Source of the DNA: Wolbachia pipientis
GTDB lineage: Bacteria; Pseudomonadota; Alphaproteobacteria; Rickettsiales; Anaplasmataceae
Reading direction: 5' to 3'
NCBI GenBank assembly: GCA_023052945.1
Contig: CP095495.1
Span: 1 to 64,000 of the forward strand
DNA length: 64,000 nucleotides
How positions within the stretch are numbered: the first letter of the stretch is position 1; each line of letters opens with the position of its first letter. Position numbers and translations under genes: made by a program. Shown piece by piece: positions 28,137 to 37,945 of this stretch. Under the pieces are notes generated by a model that was not told where the DNA came from, made no database searches, and was given only the letters and a program-made list of their open reading frames with translations.

Positions 28137-29411
28137 CTATACAGAAACTCTGCGATACCAAAATAAATAAAGAGGTACGCCACTTGCGGTGAATAAGCTT
28201 GCGGTCAGCAAGGTATTCACAGAAGTTTCAAATATTACCCAGCAGCAAAAGGTTGTTGCTATACTGCCAATTAAAAATTTGTAATAGTTTTTCTCCTTTA
28301 TAATAACCTTGAGAAAAGCAAGACTGCATGCAAGGTAAACAAATAAAAATGAAACTACAGAAAAGTCGATAATTGATGTGATCTGTTTAGCAAAATTGTT
28401 GCTTGAAGTGAGAATTAGTAGAACTGAAGTGCCAACGGAGCTGATTGTTATGCCCCAGAAAGGAGAACCGTGCTTGTTTCTTTTAGCAAAGAACTGTGGC
28501 ATCAGTTTATCTTCTGCAAGGCCAAGGGCCACTTGTCCACTAGCTAGTACCCAAGCATTTAAACTGCCAACACAAACAATAAAAGCAACAATAGAAATGA
28601 TCAAATGCCAATTACCAGGAAACATAATTTTTATTGCGTCAACATACGGCGCTTTTGAATTAACTAGATCATTGCCGTTTATCAATCCCATGATTGCAAG
28701 GCTATTAATGAAATATATAACTGCAACAGAGATTGTGCCAAGCAAAATGGCTCTTGGTATAGTCTTGGCTGGATCGTTTACTGATCCTGCAGGTGCTGTT
28801 GCTGATTCAAGGCCAATAAAACACCATAGAGTGAGTAGTGTAGAGCGAGCAAGGACTTGAGACATCGTGAGGGTTGATATTTCCTCACTTATGATAAAAT
28901 TATTCCTATCAAAGAAAAACAACGCTGTTACTGGTATAGCAAGCAGTGCGATAATTTTGACAGTCATCAACAAAAGCTCAACACATCCAGCAGCAGTGAC
29001 ACCTCTTAAATTTATTAGTGTAATGATCATAAATAATAGTATTTCTAAAAATAAGCGTATATTTTGAATATCTCCATGAGAAAGCGAAGTAAGATAGCCA
29101 ATACTTGCAACGATTACTGCTGTCGTGCTAACCCATGAAATCACCCAATACGTCCAACCAACAAAGAAAGCTGCAGCAGGGCCAAAAGCATGCTTTACAT
29201 AAACGTGAGGACCACCCGTTTCTGGAAATTTTGCGCAGAGTAAGGCAAAAACCAAAGCAAGAGATATAGCACCAAGCCCTGATATCACCCAGCTTATAAG
29301 GCTATAAGCGCCATATGGAGCAAGGCTAATTGGAAGCATAAAAATTCCAGAGCCAATTTGACTACTAATCACTAAGGCAAAAATAGCCCAAAAACCTATT
29401 TTATTTGACAC
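28137..29411 (-). CDS. APC-family amino acid permease/antiporter
   Basis: A 424-aa inner-membrane transporter with about 12 hydrophobic segments. The N-terminal motif SSQIGSGIFMLPISLAPYG is the helix I signature of amino acid-polyamine-organocation transporters such as AdiC/PotE. FIGLESATAPAGSVNDPAKTIPRA, quoted as ESATAPAGSVNDPAKTIPRA, is the conserved loop after helix VI. It probably exchanges host amino acids for a decarboxylated product, but substrate cannot be told from sequence. Intact. Confidence 0.9.
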   Translation of the reverse strand: MSNKIGFWAIFALVISSQIGSGIFMLPISLAPYGAYSLISWVISGLGAISLALVFALLCAKFPETGGPHVYVKHAFGPAAAFFVGWTYWVISWVSTTAVIVASIGYLTSLSHGDIQNIRLFLEILLFMIITLINLRGVTAAGCVELLLMTVKIIALLAIPVTALFFFDRNNFIISEEISTLTMSQVLARSTLLTLWCFIGLESATAPAGSVNDPAKTIPRAILLGTISVAVIYFINSLAIMGLINGNDLVNSKAPYVDAIKIMFPGNWHLIISIVAFIVCVGSLNAWVLASGQVALGLAEDKLMPQFFAKRNKHGSPFWGITISSVGTSVLLILTSSNNFAKQITSIIDFSVVSFLFVYLACSLAFLKVIIKEKNYYKFLIGSIATTFCCWVIFETSVNTLLTASLFTASGVPLYLFWYRRVSV

Positions 29412-29542
29412 AATAATTTTTATCTAAATAGATTAAGAATATAACTGAAGCTCAGAAATTTCAATCGATCTTTATAAAAACTTGCATTTTTCTCAATTTA
29501 TTTCTAAAATAGATTATGTTAACAGATGATTAAGAGGGGGTT

Positions 29543-30985
29543 ATGAATCCAAGGTTAAAAAAATTTTTGGTTGTTTGTGGTTTTATTTTATTCTTACTTT
29601 TTACTTATTACTATTTAAGTCTTCTCGTCGACTATATCCTTGACCCGATTCTAGTTCGCCCTTGTAAGGGCTTAATTAGTAATTTTTATACCTATTTATC
29701 TACAAGCACCTCTAGGCCTGCACTAGCATTTTTAGCTACAGGTTTTATTGTTATTGCTACGCTTATTTGCCTGGATAAAATGCTCCTTCCTTTGCAAGAA
29801 AAAATCATAAACAACTATAATTCCTTTAAAAACGACAATATTGATAGCAATAGCATGTTGTTTGAGGTTTATAAAGATCCAACAATAAAATTAAAGGACA
29901 AAATCTTATTCTTCAATATACACTTGATACATTACCTACAGCTTCCGTTTTTATACGTTGCATCAAAGGTATCAGCTCTACGTGGGTTTCTTATATTTAA
30001 TTTTGGTTTATTATTGTTAAATTATGCATTGCTAGTTCCAGTAGCACTTCTTGAGTTAATAAAGTATCCATTGATAAAGCTCTTCTCACCTTTGGGTTTG
30101 AATGTAAAGCAGCTAAGCTTTTTGTTTAATGTAAGTGATGTGGGTACTGGCAATCAAAGTGTTCATACTAGAAGTTTTCAGCAAAGCGTTATTGAATGTG
30201 CCAAAAAATTAAAGGAAGAACATGGTACTCCGTCAAATAAGCTGGATGAAGAGTTTAAAAGTTATATAAGCAGTTTAACAAGTCAGCAAAAACGAATGAT
30301 AGAACCTTATCTAAGATTGAATGGTTATGAAACTGGGGAGTGGGTAAATTGGGTAGATTCACAAACCGGATTGACATTGACACAAGCTATAAATTTAGTT
30401 TTAATTGTGGCAAGAAAGCAAAATGCAGATGTAGAATTATTGAAGTCTATATTACTGGTTCGCTTTGAGGAAAGTAATCGCCAGTGTGGTCCTGGAATGC
30501 TTAATCGTATCATTTATGCATTAAGTGGCCTTGAAGCAGAAAATAATTTTGCAGCTCAATTAGAGCCTCAGATAATAGGAGAGTTGGCCGGTAATGCTAC
30601 TAAAAGATTTCTTGAGAAATCTGTAGATAGGCACTACTTTAAAATAAAGATTTTAAAAGAAAAGTTTGACGACTTATATTCACTAAGTTCTGGAGTGGAT
30701 TTGAGCAATGTAAGTGATGAAGTAAAGGACGGCATTTCTTATACAAGAAATGCTATAAAAGAATTTGTGTTTAAGGAATTATATGTAAAGTTTTATGACA
30801 ACTATGGAGAACATATTAGAAGAGGTGAGATAAAGCAAAGAATAAGGGATTTAATAACAAATGAAGTTGTAGATGCGGCAATATACTCTAAAATAGATGA
30901 GATAGAAATCCCTGCAGAACCACCTACTTATCTTGAAGGAGTAAAAGCATTTTTTGGAGGTCATGCAAGGTCTTCTGCTGCTTAG
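29543..30985 (+). CDS. 480-aa membrane protein of unknown function
   Basis: Residues 7-30 (FLVVCGFILFLLFTYYYLSLL) and 60-80 (ALAFLATGFIVIATLICL) are membrane spans, with another hydrophobic region at about 145-175. From 200 on it is soluble and helical, with the block NRQCGPGMLNRIIYALSGLE near residue 315. GAGGGGGT lies just before the ATG, a strong ribosome site. The layout (membrane part first, large cytosolic or secreted part after) suits a host-facing or inclusion membrane protein, but this is only inference. Confidence 0.72.
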   Translation: MNPRLKKFLVVCGFILFLLFTYYYLSLLVDYILDPILVRPCKGLISNFYTYLSTSTSRPALAFLATGFIVIATLICLDKMLLPLQEKIINNYNSFKNDNIDSNSMLFEVYKDPTIKLKDKILFFNIHLIHYLQLPFLYVASKVSALRGFLIFNFGLLLLNYALLVPVALLELIKYPLIKLFSPLGLNVKQLSFLFNVSDVGTGNQSVHTRSFQQSVIECAKKLKEEHGTPSNKLDEEFKSYISSLTSQQKRMIEPYLRLNGYETGEWVNWVDSQTGLTLTQAINLVLIVARKQNADVELLKSILLVRFEESNRQCGPGMLNRIIYALSGLEAENNFAAQLEPQIIGELAGNATKRFLEKSVDRHYFKIKILKEKFDDLYSLSSGVDLSNVSDEVKDGISYTRNAIKEFVFKELYVKFYDNYGEHIRRGEIKQRIRDLITNEVVDAAIYSKIDEIEIPAEPPTYLEGVKAFFGGHARSSAA

Positions 30986-31009
30986 TGATGGGCTCATGTT
31001 ATGGCAGAA

Positions 31010-31332
31010 AATTTTGACTTTAGCTAAAAACCATCTGGCTCCTATGGTTTTTTATAGTTTTGTCTTCCCTTTTCTGAATGGTTTGCAAGCTGCTGTAGCT
31101 AACCCAAGAAAGGTTTCCCTAAGTCATACCGCCGCAGTATCTCATATAGATCCCGCTAACAAGTAGCGGAATGACGAAGTTATCGTCATTCCACCGCGAA
31201 CCTTCATATCGCCGCAGACCATCATACCGCCGCAGTATCTCTAGATCCCGCTAACAAGTAGCGGAATGACGATTATCATCTTCACCGTCATACCGCGATT
31301 CATTCGCGGTATCTCGCCGCTGCGGGATCTAT
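31010..31332. repeat. Cluster of palindromic repeats upstream of an IS
   Basis: At least two copies of CCCGCTAACAAGTAGCGGAATGACG (stem CCGCTA/TAGCGG; 25 bases, cited here as CCCGCTAACAAGTAGCGG plus AATGACG) at about 31152 and 31245, plus several ATACCGCCGCAGTATCTC and ATACCGCGATTCATTCGCGG units up to the IS border at 31332. The last unit is fused to the 3' end of the dus relic across the IS. Confidence 0.85.
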
Positions 31333-32287
31333 AGACCTGCTGAAAAAGGTGATTGAAAAAATGATGTGAGAGAGGTAGAAGAAGAATAAGCAGATCAAGT
31401 AAGGGAAAAAAATGAGCTTTAGTTACTATAATATGAAAAAATACCCAAGAAACTTTCGTAATATAACAGGTTTAACTATAGAGGAGTTCGAAAAAGTAGT
31501 GGAAAAAGTGAGGTCTGGATGCGAAAAACAGAAAAAGTGTCATGGTAGAAGATCAAAACTACCAACTCTGGAAGATAAGTTGTTTTGCGTAATTTTGTAC
31601 TATCGCACTTACATAACACATAGATTTTTAGGATGCCTATTCAATGTACACAACGCAAATATATGTAGGTTACTTAAGAGAATAGAGCCATTACTCGCCA
31701 AAAAAGTGACTATAACAAAAGATAGAAGTATGACGCCAGAAAAAATACTGAAGATTTTGGCTGATGTTACAGAACAGCAAATACAGAGACCAGAAGATAG
31801 TAAAAAACGGAAGAAATCATATTCAGGAAAAAAAGAACCAACACTATGAAAACTGAGATTATTATCGAAGAAGGAGGAAGAATTTTATCAGTGTCAAAGT
31901 CATACCGTGGTAGAATTAGTGATTTCCGCATAAGGAAACAAGAAAAATATTTACCACTTGATAGCATAAAACATGCCGATTCTGGATATCAAGGTTGGCA
32001 AAAATTGCAAAGCAATGTTATAATTCCATATAAAAAGTATCGTAAAAAGCCATTAACTCCAGAGCATAATAGAAGATTAGCATCATTTAGAATGAGAGTA
32101 GAAAACAAGATCCGAGAGATAAAGATATTTAAGATTATGTCGAATGTTTATCGCAATTTTCAGAAAAAATATAACCTGAGGTTCAATATTATTGCTGGTA
32201 TTGTAAATCTTAAGCACGCCTTTTAGTTAACCTTGATTTTAGTCACCCTCCTTTCCTTTTTTTTATCGCTTGATTCGCAGCAGGTCT
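31333..32287 (+). mobile_element. IS5-family element A, copy 1 (955 bp), frameshifted transposase
   Basis: Ends AGACCTGCTG...CAGCAGGTCT with 3-bp target repeat TAT (31330-31332 and 32288-32290). The transposase lies at 31412-32226 in two frames. The first, to about 31849, has an HTH_Tnp_4-like N-terminus (NITGLTIEEFEKVVEKV); the second has the DDE_Tnp_4 core (KHADSGYQGWQKLQ and RMRVENKIREIK). The frame breaks at a run of seven A's (near 31830). Copy 2 has eight A's there and reads through as one 271-aa protein. Confidence 0.93.
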
Positions 32288-32566
32288 TATGATTTTAGCT
32301 CCCATATCCTCGTTTAATTTTGCAGCTTCTGCCATAATATCTGGCTCACACCCAGCAAGTTGTACAGCGGTTGATTCATCAACTTTTGCCTTCTGCATGC
32401 TCTGGCGAGTTTGCATAATCATAGCTCTGCTTGCAATCATCTCTGAAACTAACAAACTTGCACCTAGCTTCTTTACAATACTTCTAAACGGATAATCAGT
32501 TACCCCTGACATTGGAGCTAAAATAACTGAAGAATCAATCGTCAAACTTCCTATTTGCAGGGGCAT
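32288..32566 (-). pseudogene. tRNA-dihydrouridine synthase (Dus), first ~93 residues only
   Basis: N-terminal FMN-binding part of a DusB/NifR3 protein: GSLTIDSSVILAPMSGVTDYPFR, cited as SSVILAPMSGVTDYPFRSIV, then LVSEMIASRA and VQLAGCEPDIMAEAAKLNED, ending MGAKII. The frame then enters IS element A. Reading across the IS (removing it and one TAT) gives AKIIDPAAARYRE and a stop, where DPAAARYRE comes from a palindromic repeat. So the repeat truncated dus first and the IS landed later. The enzyme's catalytic Cys region is absent. Confidence 0.85.
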
Positions 32567-32594
32567 GAGGTTAATGATAATTCTTCATTGTGAA

Positions 32595-33938
32595 CTACGT
32601 AATGTTACAAAACGAGCCCGTATGCTGCACCTCTGAAGTAGAAGATGCCTTCGTCCTTGGCGGAAGCTCATATAAAAACCCACTCTCTAGATCTTTCTTC
32701 CATTCCTGATCATTCATAAGTGCTTCTGCAAACTCTCTTCTTTTCTCATTCAAATCAAATTTGTATTCCGATAACTCTTTGTCAATTTCATAAAATGATT
32801 TACCTTCGTTGAACATTTGTGTGATTTTATGAGCATTTTCTAACGCGAATATTCCACAGTTATGCCCATCGCTTTGTTGTTTAGCTCCGGAGCTTCTTAT
32901 ATTGCAGTTCTCTATTTTCAAAACTTCTTCCAGTGCACTTACCATATTATCGGTATTTATTGGAACATTAACTAATTCATTTTTCTTGTCCCGACACGTT
33001 TGTACTGTTTTTTGGACATCTTTACCCATTTCTTTTTTGTCTTGTGCACTCAACTCACTAGCTTGGTTAGTAAGAGACACAATTAACTTGTCTTTAATTT
33101 CGTTTGCAAGTTTTATACTACTACGTTTACTACCAGGACTTGGTAAATTAGCGCTAAAAGAATCACAGTAATAAGCTCTGAATTGCTTATTATTTGAGTT
33201 ATACGCAACGACTAGCGTTACCCAATGATTGCCGCCCAAATTAATAACTGAAGTAAATATACTTTTCGTATCCTCTCGTTCTGGTTCATTTTTATATTCC
33301 CTCAACCTTTCACTCAAGGATTCAAGATTGCCAGGAATGCAAAAAAATATATCGCCATCCGAGCTTTCTGAATAGTTGTATACGGCTCTTGCAATGTGAG
33401 CAATATCATGTTGCTGTAGCCAGTAAGTATAATTTCCTCTATTTGTCTGATGCACAAGAGTATCCAGATTTTCATGAAACTTTTTACTGCCTAAACCACT
33501 ATCTACTGAAGCGTCGGAATTTCTACGACTTCTATCCTCTGGGCTTTCTGTGCCATCTGGTACAACACCACTATCCCTATCTGGAGTTTTTGGATTTCCT
33601 TGGTTATTTACAGTCTGCTCTTGCTCTTCTGGTGATTTTTGTGGCTCAACCTCCTTTTCTTCACTCTTTTTTCCCTCTGGAGCTTTTTTTTTGTTAATAT
33701 AATCCTTAACCATTTTATATGCCACTGTAAGAACTATTCCCATTAAAACCCAAACTACGGGGTTAGAGATGAGCATAGCAAGTGGAAAAGTCAATAGAGG
33801 AAATCCTATTACCGCTCCTAAACAGCCAATAGTGAATGTAGCTGCTAGATATATACCAAAAGAGTAGATAACAAATTTCCCACCAGCGAAGTAAGTGCTC
33901 TCTTTGAATTTATTATATTTTTCTGTGATGCCCAACAT
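32595..33938 (-). CDS. Membrane-anchored Ulp1/C48-like cysteine protease (putative deubiquitinase or deSUMOylase effector)
   Basis: A 447-aa protein. Residues 20-48 and 50-76 are two hydrophobic spans. Residues 80-155 form a Lys/Glu/Pro/Ser-rich linker with D122-S-G and D146-S-G-L-G-S. The C-terminal domain has the CE-clan triad in order: H238 in GGNHWVTLVVAYN, D259 in YYCDSFSAN, Q354/Q355 and nucleophile C361 in QQSDGHNCGIFAL. The Q355-C361 spacing of six equals that of yeast Ulp1. About 95 extra residues lie between Asp and Gln (265-350). Chlamydial ChlaDub1 has the same plan: membrane segment, flexible linker, protease. Function is inferred. It is not a CifB: it has no nuclease domains and no cifA neighbour. 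Confidence 0.82.
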   Translation of the reverse strand: MLGITEKYNKFKESTYFAGGKFVIYSFGIYLAATFTIGCLGAVIGFPLLTFPLAMLISNPVVWVLMGIVLTVAYKMVKDYINKKKAPEGKKSEEKEVEPQKSPEEQEQTVNNQGNPKTPDRDSGVVPDGTESPEDRSRRNSDASVDSGLGSKKFHENLDTLVHQTNRGNYTYWLQQHDIAHIARAVYNYSESSDGDIFFCIPGNLESLSERLREYKNEPEREDTKSIFTSVINLGGNHWVTLVVAYNSNNKQFRAYYCDSFSANLPSPGSKRSSIKLANEIKDKLIVSLTNQASELSAQDKKEMGKDVQKTVQTCRDKKNELVNVPINTDNMVSALEEVLKIENCNIRSSGAKQQSDGHNCGIFALENAHKITQMFNEGKSFYEIDKELSEYKFDLNEKRREFAEALMNDQEWKKDLESGFLYELPPRTKASSTSEVQHTGSFCNIT

Positions 33939-34081
33939 ATTATATCTTATGAATGCTAAGTTAATTGAATTTTAACAAATTCTAACAAAAAAATCAACCA
34001 TAATGATTTTAGTAGTATGAGAAAATATTGAATATTAAGAGCTTTTGAAGTACAGTAACAATATTAGTAATAGCACAATAT

Positions 34082-35359
34082 ATGCACGATATAGAATATA
34101 TACGCAAAAATCCTGAAGGATTTGAAAAGGCAATGAAAAGCAGGGGGATAAGAGAGTTTACTGCAAAAGAGGTATTAGAAATTGATCACGAGAAAAGGTC
34201 ATTAACCACTAAATTGCAAGATTTAAATAGGCAGCGCAATGAAATCACAGAGGAAATAAAGAAGCTTAAAATGAGCAAGAGCCCTTGTGAAGAGCAGATA
34301 GAGTTGTCAAAAGACATCGCGAATGAGATAGAGGCAATTAGCTTAAAAGAACAAGCAGAAAAGGATAAGTTAGTGAATGTTTTATCTAACTTGCCGAATA
34401 TTTCTGCGCAAGATGTGCCAATAGGCGCAGATGAGAACTCTAATTTAGAGGTGAGAAGATATGGAGGAAAAAGACAGTTTGATTTTGTACCGGAATCTCA
34501 TTATGAACTCGGAGAAAAATTAGGTTTAATAGACTTCGAACAAGCGGCGAAAATTTCCGGATCAAGATTTGCGATATTAAAAGGACAGTTAGCTAGGCTT
34601 GGCCGAGCATTAATAAATTTTATGCTTGAAATGCATGTTAATGAATTTGGCTATACTGAAGTGTACCACCCAGCTTTGGTGAAAAACGAAGCTATGTATA
34701 ATGTTGGTCAGCTACCGAAATTTTCTGACGATTCGTATTTAACTACCGACGAATTGAGGTTGATTCCCACAAGTGAAGTGTTTTTAACAAGTTTGGTTGC
34801 TGATAAAATAGTAGAGGAAAAAGAACTGCCTATTCGTTTTACTGCGTATTCAGAGTGTTTTCGTAAAGAAGCAGGCAGCGCAGGACGAGACACGAGAGGC
34901 ATAATAAGGCAACACCAATTTGGTAAAGTGGAGTTGGTGAGTATTACAGCTGAAGACCAATCAAATGATGAACTTGAGCGCATGACGAGTGTTGTTGAAG
35001 AGATATTAAAAAAACTAGAATTACCGTATAGAGTAATGCTACTGTGTAGTGGTGATATGGGTTTTGCTGCACAAAGGACTTATGACATAGAGGTATGGTT
35101 ACCTGAGCAAAATAAATATAGAGAAATATCAAGCTGCTCAAATTGTGGTGCATTTCAAGCAAGAAGGATGAACGCTAAATACTCTTCAGAAACTGATAAA
35201 AAGATAAAAAAATATGTTCACACTTTAAACGGCACAGCTTTAGCTATAGGAAGAACGATTGTTGCCATAATGGAGAATTATCAAAATTCTGACGGGTCGA
35301 TTGCAATACCAAACGTGTTGCAAAAATACATGAGTAATGATACTGTTATAAGTAAATAA
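34082..35359 (+). CDS. serS: Seryl-tRNA synthetase
   Basis: A 425-aa class II synthetase. An N-terminal coiled-coil arm (residues 30-100) binds the long variable arm of tRNA-Ser. Motif 2 is in [18 protein letters not shown], and motif 3 is [20 protein letters not shown]. Length normal. purD follows by 34 bases with its own GAGGA ribosome site, so the two may be co-transcribed. Confidence 0.98.
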   Translation: MHDIEYIRKNPEGFEKAMKSRGIREFTAKEVLEIDHEKRSLTTKLQDLNRQRNEITEEIKKLKMSKSPCEEQIELSKDIANEIEAISLKEQAEKDKLVNVLSNLPNISAQDVPIGADENSNLEVRRYGGKRQFDFVPESHYELGEKLGLIDFEQAAKISGSRFAILKGQLARLGRALINFMLEMHVNEFGYTEVYHPALVKNEAMYNVGQLPKFSDDSYLTTDELRLIPTSEVFLTSLVADKIVEEKELPIRFTAYSECFRKEAGSAGRDTRGIIRQHQFGKVELVSITAEDQSNDELERMTSVVEEILKKLELPYRVMLLCSGDMGFAAQRTYDIEVWLPEQNKYREISSCSNCGAFQARRMNAKYSSETDKKIKKYVHTLNGTALAIGRTIVAIMENYQNSDGSIAIPNVLQKYMSNDTVISK

Positions 35360-35393
35360 TGATTTTGACATATAGAAAAGCGAGGAAATAAAG

Positions 35394-36665
35394 ATGAAGG
35401 TTCTGGTTATAGGTTCTGGTGGACGTGAGCACGCTCTACTTTGGGCTTTAAAAAAATCTCCTATCTTAACTGAGGTATATGTCACTCCTGGTCGCCAAGC
35501 TATGAAAGATCTTGGGACTCTTGTGGATATAAATATTCAAAATTCAGTGGATGTTACACAATTTTGCAAGAAAGAAAATATAGAGTTGGTTGTTATTGGT
35601 CCAGAACAACCAATAATTGATGGGCTTGCTGATGATTTAGTTGCAGAGGGAATAAGTGTTTTTGCTCCAAGTCAAGCAACTGCAAAACTTGAGGGATCAA
35701 AGTCTTTCACCAAAGGACTATGCAAGCGATATGGCATACCAACTGCCAAGTACGAGTGTTTTGTTGATGAAGGATTAGCTAAAGATTTTGTACGTAGCAA
35801 TAAAATAAAGTTTCCACTTGTAGTGAAAGCAAATGGAATTGCGGCAGGGAAAGGCGTGATGATATGTTGCGCAGAAAACGAAGCTTTTTCAGCAATAGAT
35901 TCAATGCTAGTGGAGAAAGAATTTGGTGAATCAGGTGAAGAAATAATCATAGAAGAATTTTTAATTGGAGAAGAAGTAAGCTTTTTTGCTCTTGTTGATG
36001 GGTTGAAAGTAGTAACTCTTGGGTGCGCAAAAGATTATAAGAGAGTGAATGAAAATAATGAAGGCCAAAATACTGGGGGTATGGGATCGTACTCATCACC
36101 TTCAATTATAAGTAAGGACATGGAGCAAAAAATCATCCAAAAAATAATATACCCTACAGCTCAAGCATTGGTTAACATGGGTACGCCTTATAAGGGAGTA
36201 CTCTTTGCTGGTTTAATGATTTGCAGAGATGGCCCAAAACTTCTCGAGTATAACGTTAGATTTGGTGATCCAGAAACGCAATCTATATTACCTAGATTTG
36301 ATTCAAATTGCGATTTGTTAAAATTGATGTTGTCAGTTGCAGAAGGAAAGTTAAATGTCAAAATGGTGGAACTTAACAACAAATCTACAGTTTGTGTAGT
36401 TGTTGCAAGTAAAGGCTATCCGGGTGATTATCAAAAGGGAGAAGTAATTAAGGGATTAGATAAAATTGAAAGCATTCCTGGTATATTGGTATTTCACGCT
36501 GGTACTAAATTAGATGAGAGTGGTAACTTAGTTTCCGATGGCGGAAGAGTGCTAAATATAGTAGCAGAAGGGAGCACTATAGAGGAAGCCAAAAGTAAGG
36601 TGTACTCAGCATTAAATTTTTTAGAATGGCCAGGGGGCTTCTTCAGATACGATATTGGTAGTTAA
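35394..36665 (+). CDS. purD: Phosphoribosylamine-glycine ligase
   Basis: A 423-aa ATP-grasp enzyme of purine synthesis step 2 (phosphoribosylamine + glycine + ATP to GAR). N-terminal VLVIGSGGREHALLWAL, ATP-grasp blocks VVKANGIAAGKGVMIC and EEFLIGEEVSFFALVDG, a DYKRVNENNEGQNTGGMGSY signature (here 20 residues), and LLEYNVRFGDPETQ. Wolbachia keeps purine synthesis. Intact; an IS remnant starts just past its stop. Confidence 0.98.
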   Translation: MKVLVIGSGGREHALLWALKKSPILTEVYVTPGRQAMKDLGTLVDINIQNSVDVTQFCKKENIELVVIGPEQPIIDGLADDLVAEGISVFAPSQATAKLEGSKSFTKGLCKRYGIPTAKYECFVDEGLAKDFVRSNKIKFPLVVKANGIAAGKGVMICCAENEAFSAIDSMLVEKEFGESGEEIIIEEFLIGEEVSFFALVDGLKVVTLGCAKDYKRVNENNEGQNTGGMGSYSSPSIISKDMEQKIIQKIIYPTAQALVNMGTPYKGVLFAGLMICRDGPKLLEYNVRFGDPETQSILPRFDSNCDLLKLMLSVAEGKLNVKMVELNNKSTVCVVVASKGYPGDYQKGEVIKGLDKIESIPGILVFHAGTKLDESGNLVSDGGRVLNIVAEGSTIEEAKSKVYSALNFLEWPGGFFRYDIGS

Positions 36666-36989
36666 TGTTAGCTGTCGGTTAGCAGGTAGCCAGCATCAGC
36701 AAGTATATTTTTGATTTCAGAGAGGTTTGCTTTAGCATTTTTCACCATTTTCACAACACTAGTTGCTTCTGCCGTTGTTATATGAATTGCATGTCTTGTG
36801 TATCAACTGCGATATGACCCTGAAATTTTTTTTCCTGCATCATAGCCCTTTCTTTCAGCAGTATCTGCGTTTTTAACGCTTTGAGCATCAATTATACAGA
36901 AACTTGTTTTCTCTTTCCGACCATTGTTAATACGGACCTTTCTGACTAATTTTTTTTTAGACACGTTCCAAAATACTTTCTTTATCTAC

Positions 36990-37945
36990 AGACCTGCTGC
37001 AAAAGGTGATTGAAAAAATGATGTGAGAGAGGTAGAAGAAGAATAAGCAGATCAAGTAAGGGAAAAAAATGAGCTTTAGTTACTATAATATGAAAAAATA
37101 CCCAAGAAACTTTCGTAATATAACAGGTTTAACTATAGAGGAGTTCGAAAAAGTAGTGGAAAAAGTGAGGTCTGGATGCGAAAAACAGAAAAAGTGTCAT
37201 GGTAGAAGATCAAAACTACCAACTCTGGAAGATAAGTTGTTTTGCGTAATTTTGTACTATCGCACTTACATAACACATAGATTTTTAGGATGCCTATTCA
37301 ATGTACACAACGCAAATGTATGTAGGTTACTTAAGAGAATAGAGCCATTACTCGCCAAAAAAGTGACTATAACAAAAGATAGAAGTATGACGCCAGAAAA
37401 AATACTGAAGATTTTGGCTGATGTTACAGAACAGCAAATACAGAGACCAGAAGATAGTAAAAAACGGAAGAAATCATATTCAGGAAAAAAAAGAACCAAC
37501 ACTATGAAAACTGAGATTATTATCGAAGAAGGAGGAAGAATTTTATCAGTGTCAAAGTCATACCGTGGTAGAATTAGTGATTTCCGCATAAGGAAACAAG
37601 AAAAATATTTACCACTTGATAGCATAAAACATGCCGATTCTGGATATCAAGGTTGGCAAAAATTGCAAAGCAATGTTATAATTCCATATAAAAAGTATCG
37701 TAAAAAGCCATTAACTCCAAAGCATAATAGAAGATTAGCATCATTTAGAATGAGAGTAGAAAACAAGATCCGAGAGATAAAGATATTTAAGATTATGTCG
37801 AATGTTTATCGCAATTTTCAGAAAAAATATAACCTGAGGTTCAATATTATTGCTGGTATTGTAAATCTTAAGCACGCCTTTTAGTTAACCTTGATTTTAG
37901 TCACCCTCCTTTCCTTTTTTTTATCGCTTGATTCGCAGCAGGTCT
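36990..37945 (+). mobile_element. IS5-family element A, copy 2 (956 bp), intact, nested in element B
   Basis: Ends AGACCTGCTGC and GCAGCAGGTCT. Target repeat TAC at 36987-36989 and 37946-37948. The matching uninterrupted site in element B copy 1 (about 25966, reverse) has a single TAC, which proves a 3-bp duplication. Nearly identical to copy 1 over the full length, so both moved recently. Confidence 0.95.
37069..37884 (+). CDS. IS5-family transposase (element A, intact)
   Basis: A 271-aa DDE transposase. N-terminal HTH_Tnp_4-like helix region (TGLTIEEFEKVVEKVRSGCE, then RSKLPTLEDKLFCVILYYRT), catalytic D in the KHADSGYQG block and E in RMRVENKIREIKIFKIM. A run of eight A's (near 37490) keeps the two halves in one frame. 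The seven-A version in copy 1 splits them. GGGAAAAAA precedes the ATG. Confidence 0.93.
   Translation: MSFSYYNMKKYPRNFRNITGLTIEEFEKVVEKVRSGCEKQKKCHGRRSKLPTLEDKLFCVILYYRTYITHRFLGCLFNVHNANVCRLLKRIEPLLAKKVTITKDRSMTPEKILKILADVTEQQIQRPEDSKKRKKSYSGKKRTNTMKTEIIIEEGGRILSVSKSYRGRISDFRIRKQEKYLPLDSIKHADSGYQGWQKLQSNVIIPYKKYRKKPLTPKHNRRLASFRMRVENKIREIKIFKIMSNVYRNFQKKYNLRFNIIAGIVNLKHAF

Noticed and set aside
30954..31166. 70-codon ORF overlapping the end of the 480-aa gene
   Set aside because: Overlaps a good gene in another frame, runs into palindromic repeats and shows no motif.
32595..33938. Possible CifB (cytoplasmic incompatibility) gene because of the Ulp1-like domain
   Set aside because: No PD-(D/E)XK nuclease domains, too short, has membrane spans, and no adjacent cifA-like gene.
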